From Streptomyces anandii JCM 4720 (lineage in GTDB: Bacteria; Actinomycetota; Actinomycetes; Streptomycetales; Streptomycetaceae), in the NCBI RefSeq assembly GCF_014650655.1, contig NZ_BMVJ01000016.1:64090-102396 (forward strand): 38,307 nucleotides of DNA. The letters are read 5' to 3'. Each line of letters begins with the position of its first letter. Positions within the stretch are counted from its first letter, which is position 1. Below the pieces are notes generated by a model. That model made no database searches and was not told the DNA's origin. It worked only from the letters and a program-made list of their open reading frames with translations. A program made the position numbers and the translations under genes. Below are positions 31,652 through 38,307 of this stretch, one piece after another.

Positions 31652-31671
31652 TCCTATGGGACACCGTAGGA
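31652..31671. promoter_or_regulatory. Candidate operator upstream of hmgA
   Basis: TCCTA and TAGGA are separated by 10 nt in the region 23-42 bases before the hmgA start. Its place fits an operator for the GntR protein encoded after hmgA; the arms are short. Confidence 0.35.
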
Positions 31672-31745
31672 TTGCGTTTTCTCCCGCGCAAGGGGTACTC
31701 CGGACCTCCTTCCCGGGGAGGGGCCGGAACCAGACTCCAGGGGGA

Positions 31746-31774
31746 TGAGACCGCCCCGTCCGGCGTTCTACGCT
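31746..31774 (+). promoter_or_regulatory. Promoter of the lipoprotein gene, leaderless
   Basis: TGAGAC, 17-nt spacer, TACGCT. The -10 ends 7 nt before the ATG at 31782, and no Shine-Dalgarno is present, so transcription would begin at or next to the start codon. Confidence 0.45.
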
Positions 31775-31781
31775 CCCCGGC

Positions 31782-32342
31782 ATGTCGTCGTGGACGCGCG
31801 GACCCCTCACGGCGCTCGCCGTCTGTCTCCTGCTGCTCGCCGGTGCGGCGGGCTGCGGCTCGGGCGCTGCGCGAGGGGATGGTGGGGGCGGTTCGGCCGC
31901 GCCGGCGGGAAAGCTCCTGGACCACACCGACGAGGCGGGGCGGCGCTACCGCGAGGTGGGCCGCGAGAGCGCGCCCGAGGTCGGGGTCGAGGTGCAGCCG
32001 GACGCCGGAGGCGGCTGGGACCTGCGGCTGACCGTGCGCCGCTTCCGCTTCTCGCCGGCCGGCACGGCGGCCCGGGCGGTGGCCGGGCGCGGGCTCGCCC
32101 ACCTGCTGGTGGACGGCCGCCTCGTCTGCCGTCTGCGCACCCCGGAGTACCACCTCGCCGCCCGCCTCGTCCCGCGCGGCACCCACCACGTCACGGCCCG
32201 CCTGTACGCCGACGACGAGACGGTGTGGGCGGTGAAGGGCAGGCCGGTGCAGAGCACGGCCGACGTCACGTCCTCGGAACCCGAGCCGGACCCGAACGGA
32301 TCCCCCGCCGGGGGTTCGTCGGGCGCCTCATCGGGGCCGTGA
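31782..32342 (+). CDS. Putative lipoprotein, unknown function
   Basis: A 186-aa protein with a lipoprotein signal: MSSWTRGPLTALAVCLLLLAG then the lipobox AAGC with Cys25 as the lipidated residue. The mature part has a Gly/Ala spacer, a compact domain of about 110 residues (EVGVEVQPDAGGGWDLRLTV, FRFSPAGTAARAVAGRGLAHLLVDGR, YHLAARLVPRGTHHVTARLYADDETVW) that looks like a small beta-sandwich, and a Pro/Ser/Gly-rich tail. No enzyme motif is seen. A close look at HLAARL...GTHHVTARLYADD suggests a family that handles small ligands or cell-surface assembly, but I cannot name it. Confidence 0.82.
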   Translation: MSSWTRGPLTALAVCLLLLAGAAGCGSGAARGDGGGGSAAPAGKLLDHTDEAGRRYREVGRESAPEVGVEVQPDAGGGWDLRLTVRRFRFSPAGTAARAVAGRGLAHLLVDGRLVCRLRTPEYHLAARLVPRGTHHVTARLYADDETVWAVKGRPVQSTADVTSSEPEPDPNGSPAGGSSGASSGP

Positions 32343-32519
32343 CGGGCGGGTCTGTCGTATGGCTGAGCTGACTGACATGACCATGCCATTACCGGTCCTT
32401 GGGTGGAGTTTGGAAGGGCCATGAATGAGTCGTGACCGGCGCCTTTCCCGGCCCGGGGGTCCGGATCCCGCCCTCGTACGCGAGGGGCGAGCTTCACCCG
32501 GCCGACGGGGGACGGCATC

Positions 32520-33137
32520 ATGAGGGCCGTGCCCCACGCGACCCCGCTCCGTCGCGCGCCCGTGCAGCGGCGCAGCGCCGAACGGCTGACCAGGATCCTC
32601 GACGCGTGCGCCGACCTCCTCGACGAGGTCGGCTACGACGCGCTGAGCACGCGCGCCGTCGCCGTACGGGCCGGTGTGCCCATCGGCTCCGTGTACCGCT
32701 TCTTCGGCAACAAGCGGGCGATGGCCGACGCGCTGGCCCAGCGCAACCTGGAGCGGTACACGGAGCGCGTCGGGAAGCGGCTGCGCGACACGGGGGAGGC
32801 GGGCTGGCGCGCGGCGATGGACGCGGTGCTCGACGAGTACCTGGCGATGAAGCGGACCGCGCCCGGCTTCTCCCTGGTCGACTTCGGCAACCAGATCCCG
32901 GTCGGCGCGGGGCAGTCCCAGCCCAACCGCCGGGTCGCCGACCGCCTCACCGGCCTGCTCTCGGGCTACCTGCACCGCGAGCCCGACGACGACCTGCGCC
33001 GCACCTTCCTGATCGCCGTCGAGACCGCCGACACCCTCATCCAGCTCGCCTTCCGCGTCGACCCGGAGGGCGACGAGAAGATCATCGCCGAGATGCGCGA
33101 AATGCTGCGCGCCTACCTGGGCCGCGTGCTCGACTGA
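32520..33137 (+). CDS. TetR-family regulator
   Basis: A 205-aa TetR regulator. The HTH is at about residues 20-65 (AERLTRILDACADLLDEVGYDALSTRAVAVRAGVPIGSVYRFFGNKRAMADAL). The C-terminal domain (EYLAMKRTAPGFSLVDFGNQIP, LIAVETADTLIQLAF) is of a common actinobacterial type. GGGGGACGG precedes the ATG. The 177-bp gap upstream contains a partial match to the operator found after the gene (ACCGGTC at 32391-32397). It is followed by the molybdopterin oxidoreductase gene, which has a full operator in its promoter, so that gene is the probable target. Confidence 0.92.
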   Translation: MRAVPHATPLRRAPVQRRSAERLTRILDACADLLDEVGYDALSTRAVAVRAGVPIGSVYRFFGNKRAMADALAQRNLERYTERVGKRLRDTGEAGWRAAMDAVLDEYLAMKRTAPGFSLVDFGNQIPVGAGQSQPNRRVADRLTGLLSGYLHREPDDDLRRTFLIAVETADTLIQLAFRVDPEGDEKIIAEMREMLRAYLGRVLD

Positions 33138-33194
33138 CGGCGCGGAGCCGGCCCCCGGCCCGGGACATCGCGTCGACGAAGGGCTCCCCTCCAT

Positions 33195-33212
33195 GCATAC
33201 CGGTCGGTATGC
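33195..33212. promoter_or_regulatory. TetR operator before the oxidoreductase gene
   Basis: GCATACCG-GT-CGGTATGC, a perfect 8-2-8 inverted repeat 40 bases before the GTG of the oxidoreductase gene and 57 bases after the tetR stop. The spacing and symmetry are typical of TetR operators. Confidence 0.75.
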
Positions 33213-33252
33213 TCTGCGCACGCCGTTGCCGCGAACTTCACCGGGAGGCCCC

Positions 33253-35523
33253 GTGTCCCGCACCGCCCTGCGAATCTGCCCTCTGTGCGAGGCCACCTGC
33301 GGGCTGACGCTCACCATCGACGGAACCCGCGTGACCGGCGCGCGCGGTGACCGCGACGACGTGTTCAGCAAGGGGTTCATCTGCCCGAAGGGCGCCTCCT
33401 TCGGCGCCGTGGACGGCGATCCCGACCGGCTGCGCACCCCCCTGGTGCGCCGGGACGGCGAACTGCGCGAGGCCACCTGGGAGGAGGCGTTCGACGCGGT
33501 CGCCGCCGGGATACGGCCGGTCGTCGAGCGGTACGGGCCGCACTCCGTCGGCGTCGTCCTCGGCAACCCCAACGTGCACACCGTGGCCGGCGCCCTGTAC
33601 CCGCCCGTCCTGCTCGCCGCCCTCGGCACCCGCAGCCTCTTCACCGCCTCCACCCTCGACCAGATGCCCAAGCACGTCTCCAGCGGGCTGCTCTACGGCG
33701 ACGCCAACGCCATCCCCGTACCGGATCTCGACCACACCGACCACTTGCTCCTCATCGGCGCCAACCCCCTGGAGTCCAACGGGAGTCTGTGCACCGCCCC
33801 CGACTTCCCCGGCAAGCTCAAGGCGCTCAAGGCCCGCGGCGGCACCCTCACGGTCGTCGACCCGCGCCGCACCCGCACCGCCCGGCTCGCCGACCGGCAC
33901 ATAGCCGTCCGGCCGGGCGCCGACGCCCTGCTCCTCGCGGCCATGGCCCATGTGCTCCTGGAGGAGGACCTCGCCGACCTGAAGGACCTCGCCCCGCACG
34001 TCGAGGGTCTGCCCGAACTCCGGGACGCGGTACGCGACTTCGCCCCCGAGGCCGTCGCCGCCGCCTGCGACGTGGACGCCGCCGTGATCCGCACCCTCGC
34101 CCGCGAACTCGCCGCCGCTCCCACCGCCGCCGTCTACGGCCGCATAGGCAGCTGCACCGTCCCGCACGGCACCCTGGCCAGCTGGCTGGTGGACGTCCTC
34201 AACATCCTCACCGGCAACCTCGACCGCCCCGGCGGCGCCCTCTTCCCGCAGGCCGCCACCGACAGGACCCCCCGCCCGGCCGGACCCGGCCGCGGGTTCG
34301 CGCTCGGCCGCTGGCACTCCCGCGTCGCCGGCCACCCCGAGGCCAAGGGCGAGCTGCCGATCTCCGCGCTCGCCGAGGAGATCGACACCGCCACCGACGA
34401 GGGCGAGCCGGTCCGGGCCCTGGTCTGCGTGGCCGCCAACCCCGTGCTGTCCGCCCCCGACGGCGACCGGCTCGACAAGGCGCTCGGTTCCCTGGACTTC
34501 ATGGTGAGCGTCGACCCGTACCTCAACGAGACCTCGCGCCACGCCGATGTCGTGCTGCCCCCGCCCCCGCCCGCGCAGAGCCCGCACCACGACTTCGCGT
34601 TCAACACCCTCGCCGTGCGCAACCAGGTCCGCTACACCCGCCCGGCCGTCCCCCTCGAGCCCGGCCGGATGGCCGAGACCGAAATCCTGGCCCGGCTGAT
34701 CCTCGCCGTCACCGATTGGGGTCTCCCCTGCTCGAGCGAAGACGAGAACTCGGGGAAGCACGGCGCCGATCCGGCGGCCGTGGACGCCATGGTGATCGAG
34801 CAGAGCCTCGGCAAGGCGGCGAAGGACCCGCACTCGCCCGTGCACGGCCGCGACCCGCGCGACCTCGCCGCACGGCTCACCGGCGTCGACGGCCCCGAGC
34901 GGCGGCTGGACATGATGCTGCGCCTCGGCCCGTACGGCGACGGCTTCGGCGCCCGCCCCGACGGGCTGAGCCTGGAGAAGCTCCTCGCCCACCCGCACGG
35001 CATCGACCTCGGACCGCTGCGGCCCCGCCTGCCCCAGCCGCTGCGGACCCGCTCCGGCAGGATCGAGCTGCTGCCCGCGCCGATCGCCGGCGACCTGCCC
35101 CGCCTGCGCGCGGCCCGGCAGGCGAGCCCGGCCGCGCTGGTCCTCGTCGGCCGCCGTCACCTGCGCTCCAACAACAGCTGGATGCACAACGTGCCCGCCC
35201 TCACCGGCGGTTCCAACCGCTGCACCGTGCACATCCACCCCGACGACGCCGGCCGCCTCGGCATCGCCGACGGCGCCCCGGTGCGCGTCAAGGGCGCCGG
35301 CGGCGAGGTGACGGCGCCCGCCGAGGTCACCGCCGACGTGCGCCCCGGAGTGGTGAGCCTGCCGCACGGCTGGGGCCACGACCGCCCCGGCACCCGGCTG
35401 GCGCACGCGGCCACCGATCCCGGCGTCAACGTCAACCAGCTCCTCGACGGCAGCCTGCTCGACCCGCTCTCGGGCAACGCGGTGCTCAACGGTGTGCCCG
35501 TCGAGCTGGCCCCCGTGGGCTGA
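33253..35523 (+). CDS. Molybdopterin-dependent oxidoreductase
   Basis: A 756-aa protein of the DMSO reductase family. An N-terminal [4Fe-4S] cluster site is visible: Cys9-x2-Cys12-x3-Cys16-x27-Cys44 (CPLCEATCG ... ICPKG). Mo-bisPGD binding stretches follow (LLIGANPLESNGS, VVDPRRTRTARLAD), and the C-terminal dinucleotide-binding domain is seen in RRHLRSNNSWMHN, VHIHPDDAGRLGIADG and GVNVNQLLDG. There is no Tat signal, so it is cytoplasmic, and no partner subunit gene is nearby. The substrate cannot be told. Residues 489-502 are encoded by a palindromic repeat inserted in frame. The GTG at 33253, with GGGAGG upstream, is the start. Confidence 0.92.
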   Translation: MSRTALRICPLCEATCGLTLTIDGTRVTGARGDRDDVFSKGFICPKGASFGAVDGDPDRLRTPLVRRDGELREATWEEAFDAVAAGIRPVVERYGPHSVGVVLGNPNVHTVAGALYPPVLLAALGTRSLFTASTLDQMPKHVSSGLLYGDANAIPVPDLDHTDHLLLIGANPLESNGSLCTAPDFPGKLKALKARGGTLTVVDPRRTRTARLADRHIAVRPGADALLLAAMAHVLLEEDLADLKDLAPHVEGLPELRDAVRDFAPEAVAAACDVDAAVIRTLARELAAAPTAAVYGRIGSCTVPHGTLASWLVDVLNILTGNLDRPGGALFPQAATDRTPRPAGPGRGFALGRWHSRVAGHPEAKGELPISALAEEIDTATDEGEPVRALVCVAANPVLSAPDGDRLDKALGSLDFMVSVDPYLNETSRHADVVLPPPPPAQSPHHDFAFNTLAVRNQVRYTRPAVPLEPGRMAETEILARLILAVTDWGLPCSSEDENSGKHGADPAAVDAMVIEQSLGKAAKDPHSPVHGRDPRDLAARLTGVDGPERRLDMMLRLGPYGDGFGARPDGLSLEKLLAHPHGIDLGPLRPRLPQPLRTRSGRIELLPAPIAGDLPRLRAARQASPAALVLVGRRHLRSNNSWMHNVPALTGGSNRCTVHIHPDDAGRLGIADGAPVRVKGAGGEVTAPAEVTADVRPGVVSLPHGWGHDRPGTRLAHAATDPGVNVNQLLDGSLLDPLSGNAVLNGVPVELAPVG
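34717..34758 (+). repeat. Palindromic repeat inserted in the oxidoreductase gene
   Basis: A 42-bp element with the core CTCGAGCGAAGACGAGAAC flanked by CCCC and GGGG arms. It encodes 14 residues (WGLPCSSEDENSGK, 489-502) without breaking the frame. It is about 83% identical (by-eye alignment with one gap) to the reverse complement of the element at 38188-38229. Confidence 0.8.
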
Positions 35524-35595
35524 GGCGGCGGCTGGGCCGGACGGGGGACATCGGACGGCGTGTCGGCGTGGGTGCCGCTCATCTCCGGGGCGGAC

Positions 35596-35646
35596 GTGAA
35601 AGAGAGTCAGGTGAAAGAGCGATTTGTATGAAAATCGTCTGACTCT
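35596..35646. promoter_or_regulatory. Direct repeats and nested inverted repeats before the cell-wall protein gene
   Basis: GTGAAAGAG occurs at 35596 and 35611 (15-bp period). An outer inverted repeat AGAGTCAG/CTGACTCT (35603-35610, 35639-35646) encloses an inner one CGATTT/AAATCG (35620-35625, 35632-35637). The outer right arm abuts the ribosome binding site GAGGAG (35647). It could be an operator region or an RNA structure masking the ribosome binding site. Confidence 0.6.
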
Positions 35647-35657
35647 GAGGAGCGCGC

Positions 35658-36365
35658 ATGCCCACCCTGACACTCCCACGCATCCTCGGCTCCCGCGTCG
35701 GTGCCGCCGCCGCTCTCACGGCCCTGACGGCGGCGGGTGCCGCGTGGATGGCGGCGCCCGCCATGGCCGCCCCCGGTGACGACGGCGACATCAAGATCCA
35801 CCGCGTGGGCGTGCCCTTCGGTGTCTCGAAGGACGACCCGGTGGTCTGCCGGTTCTATCTCGACGGCGTCAACTTCGACAGCCTCACCCGCCTCACCTAC
35901 ATGATCCAGGCCAACCCCCCGCTGCCCAGCACGGCCACCGTGACCGGCACCCTCGTCCTCGCCGGCGGCGCCGGGCACAGTGACCCGATCAGCCTGACCG
36001 ACGGGCAGTACACGCTCATGTGGACCGTGCCCACCGGCACCCCCAAGGTGAAGATCTTCCGCGTCAACTGCCGCGAGGAGAACGCACGCAACGAGGGCGC
36101 CCAGGGGCCCGGCCGGCAGATCGAGGACCAGGGGCGCGGCGAGGACCAGGGGCGAGGCAACGAGGACCCGCGCGGAGGAGCCGCCTCCGGCAAGGACGAC
36201 CGCGAGGGCCCGCCCAAGGGTGGCGTCCACGCCGGCGGCGGCGGGCTGGCCCGCACGGCCGACGCCTTCTCGCCGCTGACCGGCGCCGCGGCCGTCGGCC
36301 TCGTGGTGGTCAGCGGGGTCGTGTACTTCCGGCTGATCCGCCGGCGCCCCCATGGCGCCGCGTAG
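35658..36365 (+). CDS. Exported cell-surface protein, likely sortase substrate
   Basis: A 235-aa protein. A signal peptide with cleavage near AMA-AP (residue 37/38) leads to a small domain (40-140, with Cys64 and Cys138 as a probable disulfide: VVCRFYLDGVNFDSL ... VNCREENAR). A charged low-complexity spacer follows, including two EDQGRG units, then a C-terminal sorting-like region: LARTA (197-201), a membrane helix (~205-224) and a tail with RRR. LARTA deviates from LPXTG and from the LAXTG motif of class E sortases but is in the right place. The next gene encodes a class F sortase and overlaps this one by 14 bp. The ribosome binding site GAGGAG is strong. Confidence 0.85.
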   Translation: MPTLTLPRILGSRVGAAAALTALTAAGAAWMAAPAMAAPGDDGDIKIHRVGVPFGVSKDDPVVCRFYLDGVNFDSLTRLTYMIQANPPLPSTATVTGTLVLAGGAGHSDPISLTDGQYTLMWTVPTGTPKVKIFRVNCREENARNEGAQGPGRQIEDQGRGEDQGRGNEDPRGGAASGKDDREGPPKGGVHAGGGGLARTADAFSPLTGAAAVGLVVVSGVVYFRLIRRRPHGAA

Positions 36366-37101
36366 GCGCCGACGCAGGCCCTGGCACCGGACCCGCGCCT
36401 ACCGACTCGCCAGGACGGCCGTGCTCGCGGTCGTCCTGGTCACGGCGGGGGTCCGGTGCGGGGGGCACCACGAGCAGACGGCCCCGGCCCACGCCGCGGG
36501 CCCGGCCACCCTGGCCCCGTCCGGCTCGGCGGCCTCCCCCCGCCCACCGGGCTCCTCCGGCGGCAGCCGCGCGAGCGCGCGGGAGGGCGACCGGTCCACC
36601 CCGTCCGCCGGTAGGGCACCGTCCTCGCCCCCGCCCGCACCCCTGCCCAGGTCCCGCGCCGTCTCCCTGCGCATCCCCTCCCTCGGCATCGACGCCCCCG
36701 TCATCGGCGTGGGCCTGGACAAGGACCGCCGGCTGGAGACGCCCCCGGTCGACAAGCCGAAACTCGTCGGCTGGTACACGGGCGGCCCCACGCCCGGCGA
36801 GGCCGGCACCGCGGTCGCGGTCGGGCACCGCGACACCACCACCGGCGCCGCCGTCTTCGCCGCGCTCGGCCAGGTCGAACCCGGCCGCCACATCGAGGTC
36901 CGGCGCGAGGACGGCCGTACCGCCGTCTACACCGTGGACAAGGTGCGGGTCTTCGACAAGAGCCGCTTCCCCGACAAGGAGGTGTACGGTCCCGTCCACC
37001 GGCCCGAACTCCGCGTCATCACCTGCGGCGGCCTCTACACCCGCAGGGCCGGCTACTCCAGCAACGTGGTCGTCTTCGCCCACCTGACGTCGGCGGCCTG
37101 A
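36352..37101 (+). CDS. Class F sortase
   Basis: A 249-aa membrane-bound transpeptidase. The N-terminal basic region and one helix (21-33) anchor it, a Pro/Ser-rich linker (45-100) crosses the wall, and the sortase domain (~103-245) has His159 in VAVGHRDT, Cys225 in VITCGG and Arg231/232 before AGYSSNVVVFA. The short SLRIPSLGIDAPVIGVGLDKD start of the domain is typical of class F. It would join a surface protein to the wall or to another acceptor; the neighbouring protein is the obvious substrate. No Shine-Dalgarno is visible; translation is probably coupled to the upstream gene through the 14-bp overlap. Confidence 0.93.
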   Translation: MAPRRRRRRPWHRTRAYRLARTAVLAVVLVTAGVRCGGHHEQTAPAHAAGPATLAPSGSAASPRPPGSSGGSRASAREGDRSTPSAGRAPSSPPPAPLPRSRAVSLRIPSLGIDAPVIGVGLDKDRRLETPPVDKPKLVGWYTGGPTPGEAGTAVAVGHRDTTTGAAVFAALGQVEPGRHIEVRREDGRTAVYTVDKVRVFDKSRFPDKEVYGPVHRPELRVITCGGLYTRRAGYSSNVVVFAHLTSAA

Positions 37102-37299
37102 GACCCCGGGCGCTGTCCCTGAATCCGATCGTCCGCTTTCTCACCAGGTGGACTCGTGCGCCCGATCACGACCGGTGTCTTCCCCCGGGCGCGCACATTC
37201 CGTTAACTTCCGTGACTCACACGCCCCGTACGACCCGCACGAGGCGTCCGACCGCGGAGCACCAGCGCTCCCGGTGAGTGAGTCCCGGGGGCAGCCCTC

Positions 37300-38307
37300 A
37301 TGACACGCGCCATCTCTCTGCACGACGTGAGCAAGACCTACACCAAGGGCGTCCGGGTGGTGGACCGGCTCTCCCTCGACATCGCGCCCGGCGAGTTCCT
37401 GGTGCTGCTCGGGCCCTCGGGCTGCGGCAAGTCCACCGTGCTCAGGATGATCGCCGGACTGGAGGAGATCACCGAGGGGCAGTTGCTCCTCGACGGCGAG
37501 TACGGCAACGACCTGCCGCCGTCCGGGCGGGACATGGCGATGGTCTTCCAGAACTTCGCGCTCTACCCCAACATGACCAGCCGCGACAACATCGGCTTCC
37601 CGCTGCGCATCGAGTCGCCCGGGGCCGACCCGCGCCACCGCGTCGACGCCACCGCCCGGATGCTCGGCATCGAGGACCTCCTCGAACGCTTCCCCAGCCA
37701 GCTCTCCGGAGGCGAACGCCAGCGCGTCGCCATGGGCCGTGCCATCGCCCGCCACCCCTCCGCCTTCCTGATGGACGAGCCGCTGTCCAACCTCGACGCC
37801 AAGCTCCGCAACCACCTGCGCGCCGAGATCGCCAAGCTGACCCGGGAGCTGGGCGTCACCACGGTCTACGTCACCCACGACCAGGCCGAGGCCATGTCGC
37901 TGGGCGACCGGGTCGCGGTCCTGCGCGGCGGGGTGCTCCAGCAGGTCGACACCCCGCGCGCCGTCTACGCGCTGCCCCGCAACGTCTTCGTCGCCGCCTT
38001 CATCGGCACCCCCCGCATCAACCTGCTGCGCGGCCTGGTGCGCGCCCCGCTGGACGGGGCCATGACCATCAGCCTCGGCAAGCAGTTCCTGCGGCTGCCC
38101 GAACCGCTGTCCCTGGACCACCAGTTGCTCCGCGTCCAGCAGGGCCGCGAGGTGATCGTGGGCCTGCGCTCGGAGGCCGTGCGCATCTCCCCCAGGTTCT
38201 CGGCTTCGCTCGAACAGGGGGGACCCCCATCGCCCTCCTTCGCCCGGCCCGGCGAGGTGGCGATCACCGGGCTGGTGGAGCACATGGAGTTCCAGGGGCA
38301 CGAGGTC
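37300..38307 (+). CDS. ABC transporter ATP-binding protein, sugar-import type (3' end outside window)
   Basis: The first 336 codons of an ATPase of the MalK/UgpC/MsiK family: Walker A GPSGCGKST (38-46), Q-loop Gln84, signature LSGGERQ (135-141), Walker B FLMDEP (156-161), switch His193 and the start of the regulatory OB-fold domain. The gene runs off the right edge without a stop. Partner permease and binding-protein genes are not in the window. Within the regulatory domain, residues 297-310 are encoded by a palindromic repeat. The 198-bp upstream gap shows CGTG-ACTCA-CACG (37211-37223) as the only inverted repeat and no strong promoter. The ATG at 37300 is the first start giving the family N-terminus. 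Confidence 0.92.
   Translation, partial: MTRAISLHDVSKTYTKGVRVVDRLSLDIAPGEFLVLLGPSGCGKSTVLRMIAGLEEITEGQLLLDGEYGNDLPPSGRDMAMVFQNFALYPNMTSRDNIGFPLRIESPGADPRHRVDATARMLGIEDLLERFPSQLSGGERQRVAMGRAIARHPSAFLMDEPLSNLDAKLRNHLRAEIAKLTRELGVTTVYVTHDQAEAMSLGDRVAVLRGGVLQQVDTPRAVYALPRNVFVAAFIGTPRINLLRGLVRAPLDGAMTISLGKQFLRLPEPLSLDHQLLRVQQGREVIVGLRSEAVRISPRFSASLEQGGPPSPSFARPGEVAITGLVEHMEFQGHEV
38188..38229 (-). repeat. Palindromic repeat inserted in the ABC ATPase gene
   Basis: A 42-bp element, reverse orientation relative to that at 34717-34758. Arms TCCCCC and GGGGGA enclose GTTC ... GAAC. It encodes residues 297-310 (SPRFSASLEQGGPP) in the regulatory domain and keeps the frame open. Confidence 0.8.

Noticed and set aside
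33238..35679. 813-codon frame antisense to the molybdopterin oxidoreductase gene
   Set aside because: Shadow of the real gene: composition Gly/Val/Ala/Arg-rich, no domain, and the plus-strand frame has clear family motifs.
37202..37223. Possible PHO box (GTTAACT) upstream of the ABC ATPase gene
   Set aside because: Only the first heptamer resembles GTTCACC; the expected second unit 11 nt later does not match.
33253..38307. The idea that the repeat insertions make the oxidoreductase and ABC ATPase pseudogenes
   Set aside because: Both frames remain open through the repeats, and all catalytic motifs that can be checked are intact.

Overview
The window is high-GC actinobacterial chromosome, almost certainly Streptomyces or a close relative. 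The evidence is GC-rich third codon positions, many GTG starts and one TTG start, tight ATGA/GTGA gene overlaps, hairpins without U-tracts after genes, and families typical of the genus (SigK/RskA pair, class F sortase, GDSL lipase, a kinase with an extracellular domain). I saw no rRNA, tRNA, CRISPR array, integrase, transposase or plasmid gene. It reads as chromosome core and near-core rather than an island.

Layout. (1) 1-5000: small housekeeping or unknown genes: a 44-aa peptide, a SAM methyltransferase, a DUF402 + double-GNAT pair, a short GntR regulator, a DUF72 protein and a DUF5925 AAA ATPase. (2) 5130-14860: an exopolysaccharide locus. A membrane-anchored GH39-like glycosidase converges on a minus-strand set encoding a small membrane protein, a CelD-type acyltransferase, two GT2 glycosyltransferases, a polysaccharide deacetylase and a 1242-aa protein that fuses a Wzx-type flippase to a second large polytopic domain. 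(3) 15070-17499: a secreted GDSL lipase converging on a Ser/Thr kinase with a C-terminal extracellular domain. (4) 17576-24060: minus-strand DUF4331 - TPR - His-rich Ni/Co transporter genes, divergent from sigK-rskA. A SigK-like promoter lies in front of the DUF4331 gene, so these five genes look like one sigma-controlled envelope module. (5) 24176-31629: an 88-aa basic protein, a CaiB-type CoA transferase, a DrrAB-like exporter divergent from its probable TetR repressor with two matching operators, an orphan type ISP restriction-enzyme C-terminal-like protein, and hmgA with a GntR/UTRA regulator. (6) 31782-38307: a lipoprotein, a TetR regulator and a molybdopterin oxidoreductase separated by an 18-bp operator, a cell-wall protein overlapping a class F sortase, and a sugar-type ABC ATPase cut off by the window end.

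The two most unexpected observations are these. First, two copies of a ~42-bp palindromic repeat sit in frame inside unrelated genes (oxidoreductase and ABC ATPase) in opposite orientations, each adding 14 codons. Second, the SigK/RskA-DUF4331-TPR-NiCo module looks like a coherent system of unknown function. Positions and motifs were read by eye; family names come from recognition of protein sequence, not from database searches.
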